Positions 35,179 through 44,981 of a DNA stretch of 64,000 nucleotides are shown here, piece after piece. Under the pieces are notes generated by a model that worked only from the letters and a program-made list of their open reading frames with translations, was not told the DNA's origin and did not search any database. Position 1 is the stretch's first letter. Each line of letters opens with the position of its first letter. Origin of the DNA: Mycobacterium montefiorense (GTDB lineage: Bacteria; Actinomycetota; Actinomycetes; Mycobacteriales; Mycobacteriaceae); the NCBI RefSeq assembly GCF_003112775.1, contig NZ_BFCH01000001.1:159632-223631 (forward strand), read 5' to 3'. Both the position numbers and the translations under genes were made by a program.

Positions 35179-35570
35179 GGGGGTGCGTGTTGAAACCGTG
35201 TTTCGTGCGGATTGAAATCGTCTTCTATCCGCACCCCCGTGCGGGTTGAATTGCTTTCTGTCCGCACGAGGGTGCGTGTTGAATGTGGTACTGCCAGCAG
35301 TCGATAGACCGACGCAAGTCCCAGTTTGGGGTTTGCTCGGGCTGTCTGTTCGATGAGCATCAGCTTCCGCGCTTTGGCCAACGTGTTGTCCACCGCGCGC
35401 GTCTGCAGACCCGATGCCCTGGCGAGGTTCTCCACGCCGGGATGGGCGTTGGTGCCATGCGGGTAGTCGGCGAACATCTCCAGCGTCTGCAGGATGTGCC
35501 GCTGGGCTGTAGTCAGATCGGGATGGTTGGCGACGTGTGCACGCCATGCGCGACGTTCGTCTGCGTTCAC
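35157..35570 (-). CDS. helix-turn-helix replication-initiator-like protein
   Basis: A 137-residue protein. Residues 1-92 form a winged-helix domain of the phage replication protein O or HTH_36 type: LTTAQRHILQTLEMFADYP, PGVENLARASGLQTRAVDNTLAKARKLMLI, and ASVYRLL. The last 45 residues are irregular and repetitive (STRTLVRTESN, STRTGVRIEDDF) because this part of the gene is made of DNA iterons. Length and layout resemble lambda O, in which the origin lies within the initiator gene. The GTG start at 35570 is chosen. Confidence 0.65.
   Translation of the reverse strand: MNADERRAWRAHVANHPDLTTAQRHILQTLEMFADYPHGTNAHPGVENLARASGLQTRAVDNTLAKARKLMLIEQTARANPKLGLASVYRLLAVPHSTRTLVRTESNSTRTGVRIEDDFNPHETRFQHAPPCVPPDH
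35174..35283 (+). repeat. four phased palindromic iterons, probable replication origin
   Basis: Unit on the plus strand: CGCAC-N4-GTGCG-N2-TTGAA. Copies start at 35174, 35196, 35230 and 35263. Three are perfect in both palindrome arms; the second keeps only the right arm and TTGAA. Offsets of 22, 34 and 33 bases are close to two, three and three helical turns, so all sites face the same side of the helix. They lie inside the 3' end of the replication-initiator-like gene. Confidence 0.75.
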
Positions 35571-35706
35571 GCCCCTCGCCCGCCCCGGCCGTCCCCCTGA
35601 GGTCCAACGCTTGTGGGCGGACGTCGGTGCTGTGTGGCAGACTGCCGGGTGGTGTTGTTAGGGAGCCGTCCGTGTTCGCACGGGCGGCTTTCTGTATGTG
35701 GCGGGC

Positions 35707-36015
35707 TCATGCGGCACCTCGCTTGCGCCGCTGCGCTATTGCCTTGCGCCTGCGTCGCGCCTGAGCGCTTTTCAGAGCCATCCGCTGCATATGTGCGCGG
35801 TGCAGGTTCTCAGCGCGCCGCGCGCGCTCACCAGGGGTCAGCAGGTGATCGGGGTCAACCGCGTCCTCACGCCTGCGCTGCTGCGCTGCGCGTGCGGCAG
35901 CGGTAGCAGCAGTGCGGTCGGGTTCTTTGGCCCAGCGAGTCTGGGCGGCGATGCTGGCGCGCAGTGTGCGTTCAGCAGGACTGAGATATGTTGGCGCATC
36001 ATCGATCTCGGGCAT
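35707..36015 (-). CDS. hypothetical basic protein of actinobacterial phage type
   Basis: A 102-residue arginine- and alanine-rich helical protein. The pattern LSPAERTLRASIAAQTRWA..DRTAATAAAR followed by LTPGERARRAENLHRAHMQRM is common in small genes of actinobacterial prophages and integrative elements. Function unknown; nucleic-acid binding is plausible from the charge. Confidence 0.65.
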   Translation of the reverse strand: MPEIDDAPTYLSPAERTLRASIAAQTRWAKEPDRTAATAAARAAQQRRREDAVDPDHLLTPGERARRAENLHRAHMQRMALKSAQARRRRKAIAQRRKRGAA

Positions 36016-36217
36016 TCATCCCCTCCATGGGTATGAACGACCCGAGCGTTGCTGGCGGGTTTGATGCCCGCCCCGGAGCGCTCGTCTTCTCGTGACACCC
36101 GCTGCAATGGCGATGCCGTGCGTGGGGGATGAGTCGTGGTTTCGCTATGCAGTTGTGCTGACAGCTGCACACCGTACACCGGTACACCGCCGGGACGGGT
36201 GAAAGGTGTTGCGCCAC
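35999..36217 (-). CDS. possible small cysteine-rich protein
   Basis: A 72-codon frame with RCTVCSCQHNC and RHRHCSGC, which could bind zinc. It overlaps the next gene by 17 bases. The GTG start has no good ribosome-binding site and the rest of the chain is low in information, so this may not be real. Confidence 0.35.
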   Translation of the reverse strand: MAQHLSPVPAVYRCTVCSCQHNCIAKPRLIPHARHRHCSGCHEKTSAPGRASNPPATLGSFIPMEGMNARDR

Positions 36218-36314
36218 GGCGCAATGCCGTGCTTGGCATACCAGTAGTTACGAGGGGAAACACCTCGGCGTGAAAGCGCACAAGCGCTAGCGCACCCGCG
36301 CGTGTTGCGACGTG

Positions 36315-37256
36315 CTAGATCTCGCCGAGACCCAGCCTGCGGGCCTCATTCGCCGCGCGGTCGGCGGCAGCAGCTCCGGCATATCGGTCGATCATGTCGC
36401 GGCTCGACCAACCGGCCACACTCATCAGGCCATCGTCGGAGCCGCCTGCGGCTTTCCACCGGGTGGCGAAGGTGTGCCGCATGAGGTGCGGGTGGAAGTC
36501 CTTGATGCCGGCCATTTCGGCGCGACGCTGCAGCGCGTTGCGCAGCCCGTAGTAGCCGAGTTGCTTTCCGCGGTCACCGAGCCACAGCGCGGTGCTGGCG
36601 TCGGAGAGGCGGTGGGAGCGGCGTGCCCGCAGGTACCGGTCGATGGCCCGCGCCGCCTGCGGGCCGATGGGAGCCACCCGGCCCTTGCCGCCCTTGCCTC
36701 GCACCACCGTCACCTGGCCCCGCAGCAAGTCTACGTCGTCCACGCTCAAGTCGAGCAGCTCTCCAGCGCGCACACCGGTCTCAGCCATCAGCCGCAGCAT
36801 CGCCTCGTCGCGGCGGTCCAGGAACTCTTTCCCAGCGCAGACTCTGATGAGTTCGCGCAACTGGTCGTCGGGCAGGCCTTTGGTCACTTTCTTGTCGATC
36901 TTGGGTGACCGCAGCCCGAGCAGGGGGTCAGCTTCGAGCTCGCCCTCCTCCTCGCACCATGCCGAGAAGCGACGCACGCCCAGCTGGCGAGCCACCGCAG
37001 TGGCGGGGGAGGCACCGGTGGTGATGATGTCGTCGACCCAAGCCCGGAGCAGCTTCTTGTCCAGCGCAGGCTGGTGTCCGTACACCTCGCACCAGTCGAG
37101 GAACTGGTAGACGCCCGTGGTGTACGACTTGATCGTCTCGCGGCTTTTGCGCTCGTGGCGCAACGACAGCTCCCAGCTGGGGAGCAGCGCGTTGATGTCG
37201 AAGTCAGGTTTGCGGGCGCGTTTGCTAGCGCGCGGTCGTGGTGGGGTAGCGGCCAT
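36315..37256 (-). CDS. tyrosine recombinase (integrase)
   Basis: A 313-residue integrase. The N-terminal SAM-like core-binding domain covers about residues 25-115 (WELSLRHERKSRETIKSYTTGVYQFLDWC). The catalytic domain has the first Arg in ETGVRAGELLDL, a beta-hairpin Lys in VVRGKGGKGRV, HxxR in HLMRHTFATRW, a Trp at the second His position (VAGWSS) and the nucleophile Tyr in MIDRYAG. It lies 84 bases from the attachment core in the end of sigA and is transcribed away from it, the usual layout for site-specific elements. No separate N-terminal arm-binding domain is obvious beyond a basic leader. Confidence 0.93.
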   Translation of the reverse strand: MAATPPRPRASKRARKPDFDINALLPSWELSLRHERKSRETIKSYTTGVYQFLDWCEVYGHQPALDKKLLRAWVDDIITTGASPATAVARQLGVRRFSAWCEEEGELEADPLLGLRSPKIDKKVTKGLPDDQLRELIRVCAGKEFLDRRDEAMLRLMAETGVRAGELLDLSVDDVDLLRGQVTVVRGKGGKGRVAPIGPQAARAIDRYLRARRSHRLSDASTALWLGDRGKQLGYYGLRNALQRRAEMAGIKDFHPHLMRHTFATRWKAAGGSDDGLMSVAGWSSRDMIDRYAGAAAADRAANEARRLGLGEI

Positions 37257-37280
37257 ACCACTACCTTAACTAACACCTGT

Positions 37281-37337
37281 GTGCTAACTCACAAGTGCGC
37301 TAAAATCCCAGTTCAAACGGTATTTCTGCGCTAACTC
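37281..37337 (+). repeat. short direct repeats between integrase gene and att core
   Basis: Three copies of G[T/C]GCTAA[C/A]: GTGCTAACTC at 37281, GCGCTAAAAT at 37299 and GCGCTAACTC at 37328, all in the 84 bases between the integrase start and the core. Related GTGCTCAAAAT and GTGCTCTACC occur just inside the left core (27439-27508). They could be arm-type integrase sites. Confidence 0.5.
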
Positions 37338-38873
<1,536 letters not shown>

Positions 38874-39049
38874 TTACACCCCTTCGGTTGGACTCACTAT
38901 CGGTGGGTTTGGGCATGGTTAACCGAAAGTGTCTGCTATGTCGAATGTCGGCGTTGGTACCAGCGTGACTGCTCGCACGCTATCTGTCGGGCGGTCGCCG
39001 TGAACCATTGTAACGACAACGCGCGCTCGTACCGCCCTAGCGGGGAAAT

Positions 39050-39859
39050 TCAGTGCGTTACGTCCGCGGTCGACGCCATCGCGGCGCCGACTATCCCGGC
39101 GGAATTGAGCAATGCCGCCGCCACCACCGGGGTGCGGTTTTCGAGCAGCGGCACCCATTGGTCGGCTTTCCGGCTGATGCCGCCGCCGGCGATGAACAGG
39201 TCCGGCCAGATCAGGTTTTCGATCGCGATCAGCACCCTGGTCACCTCTTTCGTCCAGCGCCGGTAGCTCCATTCGTTCTTGTCTTTGATCGACGACGCCG
39301 CGCGCTCCTCGGCTTCTTTGCCACCGACTTCGAGATGGCCGAACTCGGTGTTGGGGATCAATTTCCCGTTGTGGATCAGGGCGGACCCGATTCCGGTTCC
39401 GAAGGTCAGCAAAACGACCAAACCGGATTTGTTCTTGCCCGCTCCGTAGCGCTCTTCGGCGAGCCCCGCCGCGTCGGCATCGTTGAGAACGGTGACCTGC
39501 TGGCCGTCCAGCTTGGAGCTGATCACGTCGCGCGCGTTGGTCCCGATCCAGGCGCGGTCCACATTGGCGGCCGTCCGGACGATGCCGTCGGTAACGACGC
39601 CTGGGTAGGTCACGCCCAGCGGGCCGGTCCACCCGAATTCCTTGACGACCTCGGCGATGGTCTTGGCGACGGCCGACGGCGTGGCGGGTTGCGGTGTCAG
39701 CAGTTTGATCCGGTCCCCGATCAACAGTCCGGTGTCCAGGTCGACGATGCCGCCTTTGATTCCGCTGCCGCCGACGTCGATGCCGAATCCACGTCGCTGC
39801 GGCGTACCGGAGGCCGCCCCGGCATCGGGGGTATCCGTGGCCGATTCGGTGCTGGTCAT
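39050..39859 (-). CDS. ppgK: polyphosphate glucokinase
   Basis: A 269-residue ROK-family kinase that phosphorylates glucose with polyphosphate or ATP. The phosphate-binding loop is GIDVGGSGIKGG at about residues 26-37. The catalytic base lies in VLNDADAAGLAEERYG, the second phosphate motif is LLTFGTGIGSALI, and the sugar-binding block is TEFGHLEVGG. Length matches M. tuberculosis (265). It lies upstream of sigA on the same strand, about 175 bases away. Confidence 0.95.
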   Translation of the reverse strand: MTSTESATDTPDAGAASGTPQRRGFGIDVGGSGIKGGIVDLDTGLLIGDRIKLLTPQPATPSAVAKTIAEVVKEFGWTGPLGVTYPGVVTDGIVRTAANVDRAWIGTNARDVISSKLDGQQVTVLNDADAAGLAEERYGAGKNKSGLVVLLTFGTGIGSALIHNGKLIPNTEFGHLEVGGKEAEERAASSIKDKNEWSYRRWTKEVTRVLIAIENLIWPDLFIAGGGISRKADQWVPLLENRTPVVAAALLNSAGIVGAAMASTADVTH

Positions 39860-39986
39860 CGAAATCTCCTTGGCGAGATTTGGGCTGGTTCACACCTTAG
39901 CTGGCAGCGAAGCGGTTGCGGTCGGACAATGCGAGAGGCGATTCGCCGCGCTGCGCGGTGGTGGGCGACTGTGATGCGATAGACCG

Positions 39987-40907
39987 GTGACGCGACCTGA
40001 CGTGGGTGCCGGCCACCGCCGGCGGGAGGTACCCCCACCCGCCGGCGGTGCAGAGCACGCCGGGCTGCGCTTAGTGGCCGAAACGCTAGCCGCCGAAGCC
40101 GCCGAGTTCGTGAGGTCGCGGCGCGCCGAGGTGTTCGGTGCTCACGCGGGCGCGACCGACAGTGGCGCGGTGCGGTCCAAAAGCACACCGACCGATCCGG
40201 TGACGGTGGTCGACACCGAGACCGAACGGCTGCTGCGCGATCGGTTGGCCGAATTACGGCCCGGTGACCCGATTCTCGGGGAAGAGGGCGGCGGGCCCGC
40301 GGAGAAGGCCGCAGACACTGACGCGGTCACCTGGGTGCTCGACCCCATCGACGGCACGGTGAATTTCGTCTACGGCATCCCGGCTTATGCGGTGTCGGTC
40401 GGGGCGCAGCGCAACGGCGTGTCAGTGGCCGGCGCGGTCGCCGACGTCGTCGGAGGCCGGGTCTATTCCGCGGCCACAGGTCTCGGCGCGCATTTCATCG
40501 ACGAGCAGGGGACGCACCCGCTGCGGTGCGCCGATGTCGACGACTTGTCGATGGCCTTGCTGGGCACCGGCTTTGGGTATTCGATCGCGCGCCGCACCAC
40601 CCAGGCGGCGCTGCTGGCGCAGCTGCTGCCATTGGTTCGCGATGTGCGGCGCATCGGTTCCGCGGCGCTGGACTTGTGCATGGTCGCGGCGGGGCGGCTG
40701 GACGCCTACTACGAGCACGGGCTGCAGGTGTGGGATCGCGCGGCGGGTGCACTGATCGCCGCCGAGGCCGGAGCGCGGGTGTTGGTGCCGCCGCCCGACG
40801 AGCAGGTCGGCGGCGCCGGACTGGTGGTTGCGGTCGCGCCCGGAATCGCCGACGAACTGCTGGCGGCCCTGCGGCAATTCAACGGCCTCGCGCCAATCGA
40901 GGACTGA
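39987..40907 (+). CDS. suhB: inositol monophosphatase SuhB
   Basis: A 306-residue Mg2+-dependent phosphatase, which in mycobacteria supplies inositol for phosphatidylinositol mannosides and mycothiol. Metal-binding motifs are visible: DPVTVVDTETE, GEEGG, WVLDPIDGTVNF and LQVWDRAAGALIAAEAG. The first 25 residues are proline/arginine-rich and less conserved, so the true start may lie slightly downstream of the GTG at 39987. It is divergent from ppgK and ends one base before the convergent cei gene. Confidence 0.94.
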   Translation: MTRPDVGAGHRRREVPPPAGGAEHAGLRLVAETLAAEAAEFVRSRRAEVFGAHAGATDSGAVRSKSTPTDPVTVVDTETERLLRDRLAELRPGDPILGEEGGGPAEKAADTDAVTWVLDPIDGTVNFVYGIPAYAVSVGAQRNGVSVAGAVADVVGGRVYSAATGLGAHFIDEQGTHPLRCADVDDLSMALLGTGFGYSIARRTTQAALLAQLLPLVRDVRRIGSAALDLCMVAAGRLDAYYEHGLQVWDRAAGALIAAEAGARVLVPPPDEQVGGAGLVVAVAPGIADELLAALRQFNGLAPIED

Positions 40908-40908
40908 A

Positions 40909-41559
40909 TCAGCAGCTGCTGGCGTGAATCTTCGACAACAGCGACGGATCTGACGATCCGGTGGCACCGGGGCGCAGGCTGGCGAGCACCGAGTCGATGT
41001 CGTCATTGTGGGCCAGTGCGTTGAATTCCGTGCCGACGGCCAGGTCGACGGAGTCGTCGGCACGGCTGTCGTTGAACAGCTCGCTGCATGGCGCAACCAG
41101 CCACACCGCGGCGGCGGTGGCCTGTCCGGCCGTACCGAAGCGGATCTGGCCCTGGCAGGTCAGACGGGTGCCGGCGTAGACCGGGTCGTTGGCCGCGGTT
41201 GGCTGGGCGAAGCCCAGATCCTTCATCGCGCCGGCGACGTCGGCGGCCTGGCCGCCGCGGCCGCTGGCGTTGAGGACGCGGACCTTGGTGTCGGCGAGTT
41301 TTGCGGGCATCACGTCGGCCATCGCACTGCGCGACATTTGCTCGCCGATTTGGGCCGGCGCCGACCCGGTCGGGTGCGGGGGCGGGTTGCACGCTTCGAC
41401 TTCGTGAACTTTCGCGGGTCGCGTCAGCGCTACGGTCCACGCGACGCCCGTCACCGCCACCAGGAAGACCAGCACGACAATGGCAGGTCGGGGATTGCGC
41501 CGCCGAAAGGGCCGACCATGCTTGTCGAAGGCTGTACCCTCGGTGATTTGTGCGACCAC
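40909..41559 (-). CDS. cei: cell envelope integrity protein Cei (Rv2700-like), LytR_C domain
   Basis: A 216-residue membrane-anchored protein. A short cytoplasmic start is followed by one transmembrane helix at about residues 26-46 (AIVVLVFLVAVTGVAWTVAL) and an extracytoplasmic LytR_C-type domain (KVRVLNASGRGGQAADVAGAMKDLGF). Cysteines at about C57, C134, C156 and the final C216 may form disulfides. In M. tuberculosis Cei is needed for envelope integrity. Length is identical to that orthologue. Confidence 0.9.
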   Translation of the reverse strand: MVAQITEGTAFDKHGRPFRRRNPRPAIVVLVFLVAVTGVAWTVALTRPAKVHEVEACNPPPHPTGSAPAQIGEQMSRSAMADVMPAKLADTKVRVLNASGRGGQAADVAGAMKDLGFAQPTAANDPVYAGTRLTCQGQIRFGTAGQATAAAVWLVAPCSELFNDSRADDSVDLAVGTEFNALAHNDDIDSVLASLRPGATGSSDPSLLSKIHASSC

Positions 41560-41741
41560 AGCTGCACTCTAGCCGCACACTAAATCCACTGTTTGAAGGC
41601 GAATACGAGGGTCAATTCGGGGGTGTGAGGTAAATCACAACCGAATCGACCGGGATACAGGCACGAATCATTTGGTGGATGCGTTCGACGCTGGTACAAA
41701 GCGTTGCTTGAGGTAACGCAGGCATGTGAGGGGATTGGACG

Positions 41742-42044
41742 ATGCCTACCGACTATGACGCTCCACGGCGGACCGAAACGGACGACGTTTCGGAAGACTC
41801 GCTGGAGGAGTTGAAAGCTCGACGCAACGAGGCGGCGTCGGCTGTTGTTGACGTGGACGAATCCGAGTCCGCCGAGAACTTCGAACTGCCTGGTGCCGAC
41901 CTGTCCGGCGAGGAGCTATCAGTTCGGGTCATCCCGAAACAAGCTGACGAGTTCACCTGCTCGAGCTGCTTCTTGGTGCAACACCGCAGTCGACTTGCCA
42001 GCGAGAAGAACGGTGTGATGATTTGCACCGACTGCGCAGCCTGA
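41742..42044 (+). CDS. DUF4193 acidic small protein (Rv2699c-like)
   Basis: A 100-residue protein. The first 60 residues are acidic and probably disordered. The last 35 have a metal-binding pattern, FTCSSCFLVQHRSRLA...MICTDCA, with two CxxC pairs. Length is equal to the M. tuberculosis orthologue. Function unknown; the family is conserved across actinobacteria and this gene sits alone with about 180 bases upstream. It converges on the DUF3093 gene. Confidence 0.9.
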   Translation: MPTDYDAPRRTETDDVSEDSLEELKARRNEAASAVVDVDESESAENFELPGADLSGEELSVRVIPKQADEFTCSSCFLVQHRSRLASEKNGVMICTDCAA

Positions 42045-42053
42045 TAGCCGCAC

Positions 42054-42530
42054 CTAGCTTGTCAGGGCCGACAGCACCCGCTCAGGGTGACGGCAGCTCA
42101 CCATCCAGTACGGCGTCGGGTCGTCTGGGTCATCGAGGACCAGCAAAATCATCGGTCCCACCCATGCGCGATGCAGCACATACGCCGCGGGGTCGAGCTG
42201 ACGCCCCAGTGCCGCCGACTTCGCCGACGGCGCTATCTGAGCGGATCGGGCGATCACGGTGATCGGCAGATGGGCATCGGCGGCCCACAGTTGCACCACA
42301 CCGTCGGCGGAGGCGGTGACTCGGATTTCGACGTGGCCCAGCCACAGCAGCGCGCCGGTGGCCACGAGGAATAGCACCACGAACGGCAGCCAGTCGGGGA
42401 GTGCCCTGACACCGAGATTGACTTCGACAGCAATCAGCGTCGCTAGCGCGAACGCCGGTGGCCACCACCACCATGGGACCCACAGCCGCTCGCGATATCG
42501 CACGCTGTGCGGCGCGACACGCGTACCGGA
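42054..42530 (-). CDS. DUF3093 membrane protein (Rv2698-like)
   Basis: A 158-residue protein with two adjacent transmembrane helices near the start ([21 protein letters not shown] and [17 protein letters not shown]), then a soluble beta-rich domain of about 90 residues. The GTG at 42530 is preferred because it leaves 28 bases to the divergent dut start; an upstream in-frame ATG at 42578 would overlap dut. Function unknown. Confidence 0.85.
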   Translation of the reverse strand, partial: SGTRVAPHSVRYRERLWVPWWWWPPAFALATLIAVEVNLGVRALPDWLPFVVLFLVATGALLWLGHVEIRVTASADGVVQLWAADAHLPITVIARSAQIAPSAKSAALGRQLDPAAYVLHRAWVGPMILLVLDDPDDPTPYWMVSCRHPERVLSALTS

Positions 42531-42558
42531 CACGCGGTCAAGGGTAGTCTGTGGCCCC

Positions 42559-43023
42559 GTGTCGACCAGTCTGGCCATTGTCCGCCTCGACCCCGAGCTC
42601 CCGCTGCCCAGTCGGGCACACGACGGTGACGCGGGGGTTGATCTCTACAGCGCCGAAGATCTCCGGCTGGACCCTGGGCAACGCGCCCTGGTACGGACGG
42701 GTGTGGCGGTCGCAATCCCCTTCGGAATGGTGGGCTTGGTGCACCCGCGCTCGGGATTGGCTGCCCGGGTTGGACTTTCGATCGTCAATAGCCCGGGTAC
42801 CGTCGACGCCGGCTATCGGGGCGAGATCAAGGTTGCGCTGATCAACCTCGACCCGGCCGAGCCGATCGTGGTGCACCGTGGCGATCGGATCGCCCAGTTG
42901 CTGGTGCAGCGGGTCGAGTTGGTCGAGTTGGTCGAGGTCGCGTCGTTCGACGAGGCCGGGCTGGCCGAAACATCCCGTGGCGACGGTGGCCACGGTTCCT
43001 CCGGCGGACATGCGAGTTTGTGA
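42559..43023 (+). CDS. dut: deoxyuridine 5'-triphosphate nucleotidohydrolase
   Basis: A 154-residue trimeric dUTPase, which keeps uracil out of DNA and makes dUMP. All five motifs can be followed: [34 protein letters not shown] (catalytic Asp), [13 protein letters not shown], and a C-terminal [11 protein letters not shown] arm that closes over the active site. Length equals the M. tuberculosis protein with the GTG start at 42559. The stop overlaps the next start by one base. Confidence 0.96.
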   Translation: MSTSLAIVRLDPELPLPSRAHDGDAGVDLYSAEDLRLDPGQRALVRTGVAVAIPFGMVGLVHPRSGLAARVGLSIVNSPGTVDAGYRGEIKVALINLDPAEPIVVHRGDRIAQLLVQRVELVELVEVASFDEAGLAETSRGDGGHGSSGGHASL

Positions 43024-43757
43024 TGGCATTCGGAAAATCGGGCAAATACGACAGCGACAAGCCGGTAGCGCCAGAGGCTGCGGCCGACCCCGTCGATGAC
43101 GAGTTCGACGACGACCTGGAGGGGCCGTTCGACATCGACGACTTCGACGACCCGTCGGTCGCCGAGCTGGCCCGGCTCGATCTGGGCTCGGTCTTGATCC
43201 CGATGCCGGAAGCCGGCCAGCTGCAGGTCGAGCTGACCGAGACCGGCGTGCCGAGCGCCGTGTGGGTCGTCACGCCCAACGGCCGGTTCACGATCGCCGC
43301 CTACGCCGCCCCCAAGACGGGCGGCCTGTGGCGTGAGGTGGCCGGCGAGCTTGCCGACTCGCTGCGCAAGGATTCGGCTCAAGTCAGCATCAAAGACGGC
43401 CCGTGGGGTCGCGAGGTGGTCGGCACCGCGACGGGAGTGGTGCGCTTCATCGGTGTCGACGGCTACCGATGGATGATCCGCTGCGTGATCAACGGAGCGC
43501 ACGAGACCATGGAGGCGCTCGAGCAGGAGGCGCGTTCGGCGTTGGCGGACACCGTGGTTCGCCGCGGTGACACCCCGCTGCCGGTGCGCACGCCGCTGGC
43601 CGTGAACCTTCCCGAGCCAATGGCCGAGCAGCTGCGTCAGGCCGCCGTGGAACAGGCCGAGGCGCAGCAGCAGGAGCAACCGCCCAACGATCCGGCCGCG
43701 CGCCGCAGCGTGGACGGATCGGCTATGCAACAGTTGCGCACCACCACCGGCGGCTAG
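43023..43757 (+). CDS. DUF3710 family protein (Rv2696c-like)
   Basis: A 244-residue cytoplasmic protein. An acidic stretch at residues 20-45 (DDEFDDDLEGPFDIDDFDD) precedes a beta-rich core (LDLGSVLIPMPEAGQLQVEL; GREVVGTATGVVRFIGVDGYRWMIR). A glutamine-rich end follows. Function unknown. It is coupled to dut by a one-base overlap (TGATG), and a 20-base palindrome covers its stop codon. Confidence 0.88.
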   Translation: MAFGKSGKYDSDKPVAPEAAADPVDDEFDDDLEGPFDIDDFDDPSVAELARLDLGSVLIPMPEAGQLQVELTETGVPSAVWVVTPNGRFTIAAYAAPKTGGLWREVAGELADSLRKDSAQVSIKDGPWGREVVGTATGVVRFIGVDGYRWMIRCVINGAHETMEALEQEARSALADTVVRRGDTPLPVRTPLAVNLPEPMAEQLRQAAVEQAEAQQQEQPPNDPAARRSVDGSAMQQLRTTTGG

Positions 43758-43765
43758 CCGCCGGT
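43746..43765. terminator. 20-base perfect palindrome at the stop codon
   Basis: ACCGGCGGC-TA-GCCGCCGGT: fully self-complementary, containing the TAG stop of the DUF3710 gene and lying between two convergent genes. As RNA it can form a seven-pair GC-rich stem with a six-base loop, which suits a bidirectional terminator without a T tract. Confidence 0.6.
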
Positions 43766-43773
43766 TGGAACAA

Positions 43774-44568
43774 CTACGCGTCGGCCAGTGCGGCCAGGCA
43801 GGCCGCCCCGAGCGCGGCGCTGTCCGCGCCGATCTGATCGAGCGTCACCGTCCGCAACCCCGCACGCGGTGCGGCGGCGACCCAGTCGACACCGGCCTGC
43901 AGCGGATGAATCGGATCGTCGACCGCGGCCGCCACGCCGAGAGGCGCGGCCAGTTTGTGGAGTTCGTCACAACTCGGTGCGACGTAGGCGGCGGCTTCGT
44001 CCATGGCGTCGGGCAGCAGCGGCCATTGGGCAAGCCAGGACCGAGTCAGCTCCTCGGCTAGCCAGGCCGGGCTGGACGCCCGCATCTGTGCGGTCGTCGC
44101 GGCCAGACCGTCGGCGCGTAGCTGGGATGCCGAATACCGCGCCGCAAGGGCGGCCGGCGCCGACCCGGGGGCCCCCGCCCAGGCCGGCAGCGCGGCCAGC
44201 ACGGCGACGGTCTGACCTGGATGTGCGAGCGCCCACGCGGCTGCCACCGCGGCTCCGATCGAGATTCCGCCGACGGCGATCCGACCGTCGCGCGCCGCGT
44301 CATCCAATGCGGACAGGTAGCCATCGACCAATCGGTCCGGGCGCGGCGCGGGGGTCACCAACCGGGCGCCGGCATTGCGCAACGGCCCGGAAAACGCCCG
44401 ATTGACGTATACGTCGTCGGACCCGGTCCCGGGCAAGAGCACGGTGGTGACACCGCGCAAATCGACACCCACGCCCCGATACTGCCCGGCCGGGACAAGC
44501 AGCCCAAAATCACGGTTTCGATCCGGTTGGCGCCGGGGAACCAAGAGGTCTACGGTTTCCGTTGGCAT
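43774..44568 (-). CDS. alpha/beta hydrolase-like protein (Rv2695-like)
   Basis: A protein of up to 264 residues with a hydrolase fold: TTVLLPGTGSDD at the oxyanion strand, the nucleophile elbow GGISIGAAVAAAWALAHPGQ, and a C-terminal part that may supply Asp (VAAAVDDPIHP). The M. tuberculosis protein has 235 residues, so the true start may be the GTG that gives GVDLRGVTTVLLPG, about 32 codons in. Substrate unknown. Confidence 0.78.
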   Translation of the reverse strand: MPTETVDLLVPRRQPDRNRDFGLLVPAGQYRGVGVDLRGVTTVLLPGTGSDDVYVNRAFSGPLRNAGARLVTPAPRPDRLVDGYLSALDDAARDGRIAVGGISIGAAVAAAWALAHPGQTVAVLAALPAWAGAPGSAPAALAARYSASQLRADGLAATTAQMRASSPAWLAEELTRSWLAQWPLLPDAMDEAAAYVAPSCDELHKLAAPLGVAAAVDDPIHPLQAGVDWVAAAPRAGLRTVTLDQIGADSAALGAACLAALADA

Positions 44569-44612
44569 AGATGAAAGCACCGCGGCTTTTTCGCCAATTG
44601 TCAGGAGTGAGC

Positions 44613-44981
44613 ATGGGGGCTCAGGGTTATTTACGCCGCCTCACCCGTCGGTTGACGGAGGACCCGGAGCAACTTGATTCCGAGGAGTTGTCGGACGAGG
44701 TTGCGAGTACCGGTGCGCAGCGCGTCATCGATTGCGAACGTGGCCAGGAGGTCACGATGGTAGGCACGCTGCGCAGCGTGGAATGTAACGGCAAGGGCTG
44801 CGCGGGTGGTGTCAAGGCTGAACTGTTCGACGGCAGTGACACCGTGACCCTGGTGTGGTTGGGACAGCGCCGCATTCCCGGCATCGACTCGGGCCGCACT
44901 TTGCGGGTGCGTGGCCGGATGGGCAAGCTGGAGAACGGAACAAAGGCCATCTACAACCCGCATTATGAAATTCAACGTTGA
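44613..44981 (+). CDS. OB-fold nucleic-acid-binding protein (Rv2694c-like)
   Basis: A 122-residue protein. An N-terminal helix (MGAQGYLRRLTRRLTED) precedes an OB-fold (VTMVGTLRSVECN..GVKAELFDGSDTVTLVWLGQRRIPGI; LRVRGRMGKLENG). This type of OB domain is related to those that bind nucleic acid. The ATG at 44613 gives exactly the M. tuberculosis length and has an AGGAG site. It overlaps the next gene by four bases (TTGA). Confidence 0.85.
   Translation: MGAQGYLRRLTRRLTEDPEQLDSEELSDEVASTGAQRVIDCERGQEVTMVGTLRSVECNGKGCAGGVKAELFDGSDTVTLVWLGQRRIPGIDSGRTLRVRGRMGKLENGTKAIYNPHYEIQR

Noticed and set aside
35174..35283. Repeats considered as a CRISPR array
   Set aside because: The units are short, spaced by only 1-13 bases, helically phased and inside a coding region; no cas genes are present.
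35999..36217. Cysteine-rich frame as a firm WhiB-like or zinc-finger gene
   Set aside because: The cysteine spacing does not match WhiB, and the start signal is poor, so it is kept only as a low-confidence feature.
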